Shown in pieces: positions 57,376 through 64,000 of a DNA stretch of 64,000 bases. A program made the translations under genes and the position numbers. The DNA is from Luteimonas sp. YGD11-2 (GTDB lineage Bacteria; Pseudomonadota; Gammaproteobacteria; Xanthomonadales; Xanthomonadaceae). Position 1 is the first letter of the stretch. Each line of letters begins with the position of its first letter. The notes below the pieces were generated by a model. It was not told the DNA's origin and did not search any database. It was given only the letters and a program-made list of their open reading frames with translations. The stretch is taken from contig NZ_CP035376.1 in NCBI RefSeq assembly GCF_004118975.1, forward strand, positions 1,612,001-1,676,000, in the 5' to 3' direction.

Positions 57376-58488
57376 TTACTGCGGCAGCGTCAATTCGACT
57401 CTTTCTTGCTCCAATGCCTTGTTTGGCAACTCCTGTAGATTCAACCACCCCGCTTGAATTGCCGACGACCTCATCGCATTTCCCACTGTTTCCGATACAT
57501 GTTTGCCTTGCCCGTGTATCGTTAGATCCATCAGCCATGGTTGAAGGAAACTATCAGCCGGCAGCGCAACTTCTTTCAGTCGCGCTGCGATCCGGAATCC
57601 TCCAAGGTCGATATCTCCCCAGTGATAGAAAACTGTCGACGCAGGAAGATCTCGGGTCAAACGACGAAACCCTGCCACCCATGCGGGCGATGGCATACCA
57701 CCGGTGAATACCACGACTCCATCATCCCGCCCCTTCAGCGCCTCTGCAGCCAAGTGGAACGTCGTCAGGTTTTCGATCGTCAGCACCCATGCTGGCTTCG
57801 CTATCAACCCTCGCACGCTCTGTGGTGCCACGCCCACATATGGCCGCACGATCGTGCAGTCAGGACCTTCCTGCATCGTTATGGCACCAACGCCGGCGAC
57901 CATCAGCGGGAGTGGCTGCTTGACCAGACCGAGCGTCCTGAGCACTTCCCACTTGCCGCGCGAGCGGCTCGATAGCCCCTCACCGGACAAGACATCAAGC
58001 TGTGGAAGGAGTTGCTCGATCCGCTTGGTATCCGAGAACAGATGTCCGCTGAGGACACGAAGGACCTGATCCTCCCCGGGCCTGGCCGCCAGTGCATCGA
58101 GCACTTTCAAGGCATCCTGCCAGGAGTGCCAAGAGTCCGGCCCCAAAGAGCGAACGCGCCGAAGCGCCGCCCAAGCTTCCAGGACCTCACCCAGTCGTGG
58201 GTACCTATCCAGCCACGGCGCCAACTCAACGCTGGCAACTTGCAGTTGATCCAGATTGGTGGCCACCCCGAGGAGACTTGCCAGCGCATCCACGTCACGC
58301 ACGCGCACCCATTCCAAGGGGCGATCATCACCACCTTGGTCACCCCACCCAGCATCAACCGCGCCACGCTTGACGGCGTCCTGAATCTGACCGTGACCCC
58401 GCATGCGCTCTTCGAAGTCTTCCCTCCAGTAGACGGAGTTCGTCGGCTTCACGTTCGTCTTCTGTGCGGCTGTGGTGGATCTGGTCAC
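57376..58488 (-). CDS. JetD-like TOPRIM protein (DUF2220), orphan
   Basis: About 370 residues from a GTG at 58488 (start uncertain). The C-terminal half matches the JetD/DUF2220 TOPRIM domain, with catalytic Glu in VLTIENLTTFHLAAE and the Asp pair in FYHWGDIDLGGFRIAARL. The domain is related to topoisomerase VI subunit A. The middle (EWVRVRDVDALASLLGVATN) fits the family. Wadjet systems need JetA, JetB and JetC, and none is seen within the window. It could be a remnant, or a member of a JetD-containing system of another type. Confidence 0.72.
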   Translation of the reverse strand: MTRSTTAAQKTNVKPTNSVYWREDFEERMRGHGQIQDAVKRGAVDAGWGDQGGDDRPLEWVRVRDVDALASLLGVATNLDQLQVASVELAPWLDRYPRLGEVLEAWAALRRVRSLGPDSWHSWQDALKVLDALAARPGEDQVLRVLSGHLFSDTKRIEQLLPQLDVLSGEGLSSRSRGKWEVLRTLGLVKQPLPLMVAGVGAITMQEGPDCTIVRPYVGVAPQSVRGLIAKPAWVLTIENLTTFHLAAEALKGRDDGVVVFTGGMPSPAWVAGFRRLTRDLPASTVFYHWGDIDLGGFRIAARLKEVALPADSFLQPWLMDLTIHGQGKHVSETVGNAMRSSAIQAGWLNLQELPNKALEQERVELTLPQ

Positions 58489-58498
58489 CCGCTTGCGC

Positions 58499-58807
58499 TC
58501 ACCGCGTTGCAACTGCTCCCGCAGGACCGTCTCGACCCAAAGGCACAGAGGCGCCGCGCCGGTACAGGTCAATCCGCCCAGCGCTGGTGCTGCCGTCACC
58601 GTGGAGAAAGGTGATCGGCCGCTCGAACATGTAGTCCTGCTCCGCCGTGGGATGCGGGACGTCGACCTCGAGCAGGCGGCAGAGGTCAATCAGGAAGCTC
58701 TGGGAGGTGGAGAGCTCCGAGGCCGCGACACCTTGCCAGCGGGCGATGAAGGCTTCAGCCGCAGCCTGGGCTTGGGATCCTGCTTCCGTACTTGCGGCGT
58801 CTGGCAC
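58499..58807 (-). pseudogene. N-terminal fragment of an MmeI-like DNA methyltransferase/nuclease
   Basis: A 102-codon frame (GTG start) whose first 85 residues read like the N-terminus of large MmeI-family restriction-methylation proteins: AAEAFIARWQGVAASELSTS, QSFLIDLCRLLEVDVPHP, then DYMFERPITFLHGDGSTSAG and RIDLYRRGA. Homologues continue FVLE.KQ (the nuclease motif) for another 800 or more residues. Here the frame breaks into unrelated sequence after RRGA and stops. The JetD-like gene begins 10 nt downstream, so an ancestral deletion may have joined the two. Confidence 0.6.
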
Positions 58808-59136
58808 GTGGGCCCCCTGCCCTGCGCATCCTGGCGGTCAATACAGGATACGACACCATGCCTGTTGCGGGTCTCTCGCCCTTGGGCGGCACTCTTCCGC
58901 CCTCCAGATCGGCCCAGGTGCCCTAGCCCACCGACCGCTTCCGGCCAGAAGCGGACGTTCTGGCTGACCCGAACTGCCGCTTCGAATCCACTCTTTCAGA
59001 GGGTCGGCAGGGATTCGTGTAAAAAACGGCCAAAGGTGAGCTAACTGCCTGTCATAGCTGACTTTCTTGGCCGCTCCAGCCACGCGTCAGAACGGAGCAT
59101 TTCTTCTTCGAGGACCGGACAACGGGCCGTAACTCG
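58808..59136. other. Intergenic region holding a third transposon end
   Basis: No gene seen. It contains the inverted repeat CCGCTTC-CGGCCA-GAAGCGG at 58935-58954 (a terminator-like or REP-like element without a T-run) and the transposon end at 58999-59045. Confidence 0.6.
58999..59045 (+). repeat. Third copy of the Tn4651/TnXax1-type inverted repeat
   Basis: GAGGGTCGGCAGGGATTCGT then GTAAAAAACGGCC, identical to the left end at 39012 for 33 bp and similar to 47 bp (CTAAC shared). Orientation places an element to its right, running out of the window with the metal genes inside. The flanking 5 bp at the left are TTTCA. The partner end is not visible. Confidence 0.9.
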
Positions 59137-59760
59137 TTATTTCACCTCGTCCCGGTAACTCCGCCAAGCCATGCGGAGTACCCGAGCGGAGGACCGCAGA
59201 AACATCAGCAACAGTCCACCGGCGATGACCAGATCGGGCCAGCCGGCATCGAACAGCCACACGCCGGCGGCTGCCAGCAGCACCGCAACACCCTCGTACA
59301 GGTCATTGCGCGAGCACTCCCAGGCCGATGACATGTTCACGTCGCCAAAGCGGTACGGGGTAAGCAGCCACAGGCACAAGGCGTTGAACGCAAGATTGAT
59401 CACGGCGGCGATGCCGATGGCCTCGAAGATCGGCACCTCCGGGTGGGCCAGGCGCCAGCCGATCTGGATGGCGACCGCAACCGCGGCACCGAGGATCAGC
59501 AATCCCTTGAACAACGCCACCCTGGCCTTGGCGCGCAGGCTCGCGCCGATCACTGCCAGGCTCAGCAGATAGGTCAACGCATCACCGAGGTTGTCGAGGC
59601 TGCCCGACAGCAACGAGGACGAGCCGCTGTAGATCGCTGCGGTGATCATCATCACGAAGCTGGCGATGTTGATTGCCAGCACGATCATCAACACGCGCCG
59701 CTGCCCCGCCTCCAGGGCGCGGATATCCACCGTGCTTCCGCAGCCGCACGAATCACTCAT
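59137..59760 (-). CDS. CDF-family metal cation transporter, MerR-controlled
   Basis: A 207-residue inner-membrane protein, expected to export Zn, Cd, Co or Pb against protons. The ATG at 59760 has GGAG 8 nt upstream; another ATG is 6 nt earlier. It has a Cys motif near the N-terminus (SDSCGCGS) and about six membrane segments. Metal-site residues lie in TM2 (SGSLDNLGDALTYLLSLAVI, DxxxD) and TM5 (SSAWECSRNDLYEGVAVLLA). It lacks the long C-terminal cytoplasmic domain of typical CDF proteins. Transcribed from the MerR-type promoter at 59820-59850. Confidence 0.85.
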   Translation of the reverse strand: MSDSCGCGSTVDIRALEAGQRRVLMIVLAINIASFVMMITAAIYSGSSSLLSGSLDNLGDALTYLLSLAVIGASLRAKARVALFKGLLILGAAVAVAIQIGWRLAHPEVPIFEAIGIAAVINLAFNALCLWLLTPYRFGDVNMSSAWECSRNDLYEGVAVLLAAAGVWLFDAGWPDLVIAGGLLLMFLRSSARVLRMAWRSYRDEVK

Positions 59761-59819
59761 GATCATGTCTCCGAGTCGAGCGGGCGTCCGAGGATTTGCG
59801 GCCCGCTTCCAGGTCGGCG

Positions 59820-59850
59820 ATCCTAAACCCCGGAGTCGCTACAGAGTCAA
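59820..59850 (-). promoter_or_regulatory. MerR-type promoter/operator with 19-bp spacer
   Basis: Minus strand: TTGACT, a 19-bp spacer, then TAGGAT. The spacer carries the imperfect dyad ACTCTGTAG-CGA-CTCCGGGGT, like ZntR/CadR/PbrR operators. The over-long spacer is the hallmark of promoters that MerR-family activators untwist on metal binding. It faces the CDF gene and abuts the merR-type start codon. Confidence 0.8.
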
Positions 59851-59854
59851 GCCC

Positions 59855-60250
59855 ATGAAGATCGGAGAGGTCGCGGAGCGCAGCGGGTGCCATCCCGAAA
59901 CCGTGCGCTACTACGAGCGCATCGGGTTGTTGCCTGCCCCGCCGCGCACGGCGGGCGGGTATCGCGACTACCGTCCCGCCGACGCGGATCGGCTGCGCTT
60001 CATCAGCCGCGGACGCGAACTGGGCTTCTCGCTGGAGGAGATCCGCAGCCTGCTGGGCCTGGCCGAAGACGACGGGTTGTCCTGCCAGGATGTCGACCGT
60101 CTTGCCCGCGGGCACCTGCTGGACATCCGGAACCGGCTAAACGACCTTCAGCGGATGGCCTCGGAGCTCGAACGGGTGATTGGCAGTTGCAGCGGCGGCG
60201 AGCGCGGCCAGTGCGCCATCCTCGACACGCTGCGCCACCCGCCATCCTAG
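59855..60250 (+). CDS. MerR-family metal-responsive regulator
   Basis: A 131-residue regulator from the ATG at 59855 (MKIGEVAERSGCHPETVRYY). The helix-turn-helix is canonical (VRYYERIGLLPAPPRTAGGY; YRPADADRLRFISRGRELGF). The C-terminal effector region has Cys in GLSCQDVDRL, then the pair spaced SCSGGERGQC, similar to ZntR/CadR metal-binding loops. It is divergent from the CDF gene and likely controls it. The metal cannot be decided from sequence by eye. Confidence 0.9.
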   Translation: MKIGEVAERSGCHPETVRYYERIGLLPAPPRTAGGYRDYRPADADRLRFISRGRELGFSLEEIRSLLGLAEDDGLSCQDVDRLARGHLLDIRNRLNDLQRMASELERVIGSCSGGERGQCAILDTLRHPPS

Positions 60251-60258
60251 GTCGGCAC

Positions 60259-60852
60259 TCAAGCGTCCTCTTCGCCACGGGCATCCTGCAGGATCTCGAT
60301 GCCCCCTTTCAGGGCGATCGCCGCCACTGCGAGCCCCACGACGAGGTCGGGCCAGGCCCGCCCGGTCCACAGCACCAGTCCGCCACCCACGAGCACGCCT
60401 GCGTTGGCGATGAAATCGTTGGTGCTGAAGGTCGTCGCGGCACGCACGTTCACATTGGCCTGCCGGATTTTCTTGAGCAGCCACACGCATGTCGCGTTTA
60501 CCAGGCCGGCCCCCAGCGCCATCACCATCATCGTCGTACCAATGGGCTCGGCGTCACCCAGGAACCGACGGCCCACGTCGACCAGGATCCCAGCGGCGAA
60601 CAGGATCAGCAGCCAGCCGGACACTTTGGCCGCCGACCGTTTCCAGGCTTGTGAGCGACTGAGTGCGAGCAGGGTGATGATGTAGACGGCGCTGTCGGAC
60701 GTATTGTCCAGTCCATTTGCGATCAGAGCGCTTGAGCCGGCGGCGACGCCCGTGACCCCGAACCCCGCGGCAAGCGCGAGGTTCAGGGCGAGGACGATCA
60801 ACAGGATCCGGCGCTGGTGCGCGTCGTGTATCTCGATCTTCTCTTCACTCAA
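60259..60852 (-). CDS. Second CDF-like cation transporter
   Basis: A 197-residue membrane protein from a TTG at 60852 (LSEEKIEIHDAHQRRILLIV); no ATG is available, and the TTG lies 2 nt past the czcA stop codon region, so it is read as the next gene of that operon. About five to six membrane segments. TM2 carries ANGLDNTSDSAVYIITLLAL (DxxxD) and a later segment TTFSTNDFIANAGVLVGG. Like the first transporter it lacks a C-terminal regulatory domain. The two share the fold but little sequence. Confidence 0.8.
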   Translation of the reverse strand: MSEEKIEIHDAHQRRILLIVLALNLALAAGFGVTGVAAGSSALIANGLDNTSDSAVYIITLLALSRSQAWKRSAAKVSGWLLILFAAGILVDVGRRFLGDAEPIGTTMMVMALGAGLVNATCVWLLKKIRQANVNVRAATTFSTNDFIANAGVLVGGGLVLWTGRAWPDLVVGLAVAAIALKGGIEILQDARGEEDA

Positions 60853-60853
60853 C

Positions 60854-64000
<3,147 letters not shown>

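Noticed and set aside
57302-57538. 78-codon minus-strand frame overlapping the end of the JetD-like gene
   Set aside because: Overlaps 163 nt of a credible gene in another frame and has no ribosome site.

Overview
The window is GC-rich (roughly 70 percent by eye) and reads like a chromosome of the Xanthomonadaceae/Lysobacteraceae (Lysobacter, Luteimonas, Stenotrophomonas or a relative). The grounds are the order flgJIHGFEDCB-cheV-flgA-flgM-flgN, the overall protein style, REP-like hairpins with a CCCGC-CTTC-GCGGG core, and a Tn4651/TnXax1-type transposon. The genus assignment is an inference and was not tested by search.

Layout. 1-10.2 kb: flagellar rod, hook, L-ring and P-ring operon on the minus strand (flgB to flgJ, the last cut by the window edge), then cheV (minus) and flgA, flgM, flgN (plus). 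Near-perfect sigma-54 elements precede flgB, flgG and flgA. FliA (sigma-28) type elements precede flgM, cheV and a chemoreceptor gene, so the promoter hierarchy can be read from the DNA. 10.3-19.8 kb: signalling block with two sensor kinases, a GGDEF/EAL/receiver protein, a PAS-GGDEF-EAL protein and a chemoreceptor. 20.1-38.4 kb: core genes, namely an OprO/P-type porin, hflD-mnmA-NUDIX, clpS-clpA, infA, aat, an N-acyltransferase, trxB, ald, ftsK, lolA, rarA and a UbiB-type kinase.

38.5-48.7 kb: a CSS-motif EAL phosphodiesterase gene is split by an 8577-bp Tn3-family transposon (39012-47588). The element has about 47-bp inverted repeats and a perfect 5-bp target duplication (ATGAT). It encodes TnpT, TnpS and TnpA around a 15-bp perfect palindrome (candidate resolution core). 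Its cargo is lspA, a dihydrolipoamide dehydrogenase-like gene and decayed gene pieces. Deleting the element plus one ATGAT copy restores a 517-codon frame.

48.7-53.8 kb: a DUF4124 protein, a Fic enzyme, and an operon of a secreted DJ-1/PfpI-like protein with a two-component system. 53.8-58.9 kb: accessory DNA of mixed composition, with an orphan MbcA/ParS-type antitoxin-like gene, a KfrA-like coiled-coil protein, an unknown 251-residue protein, a JetD-like TOPRIM protein without its Wadjet partners, and an N-terminal piece of an MmeI-like methyltransferase.

59.0-64.0 kb: a third copy of the same transposon end opens a metal-resistance module that runs off the window. It holds two CDF transporters, a MerR-family regulator with a 19-bp-spacer promoter facing the first of them, and a CzcA-type RND pump.
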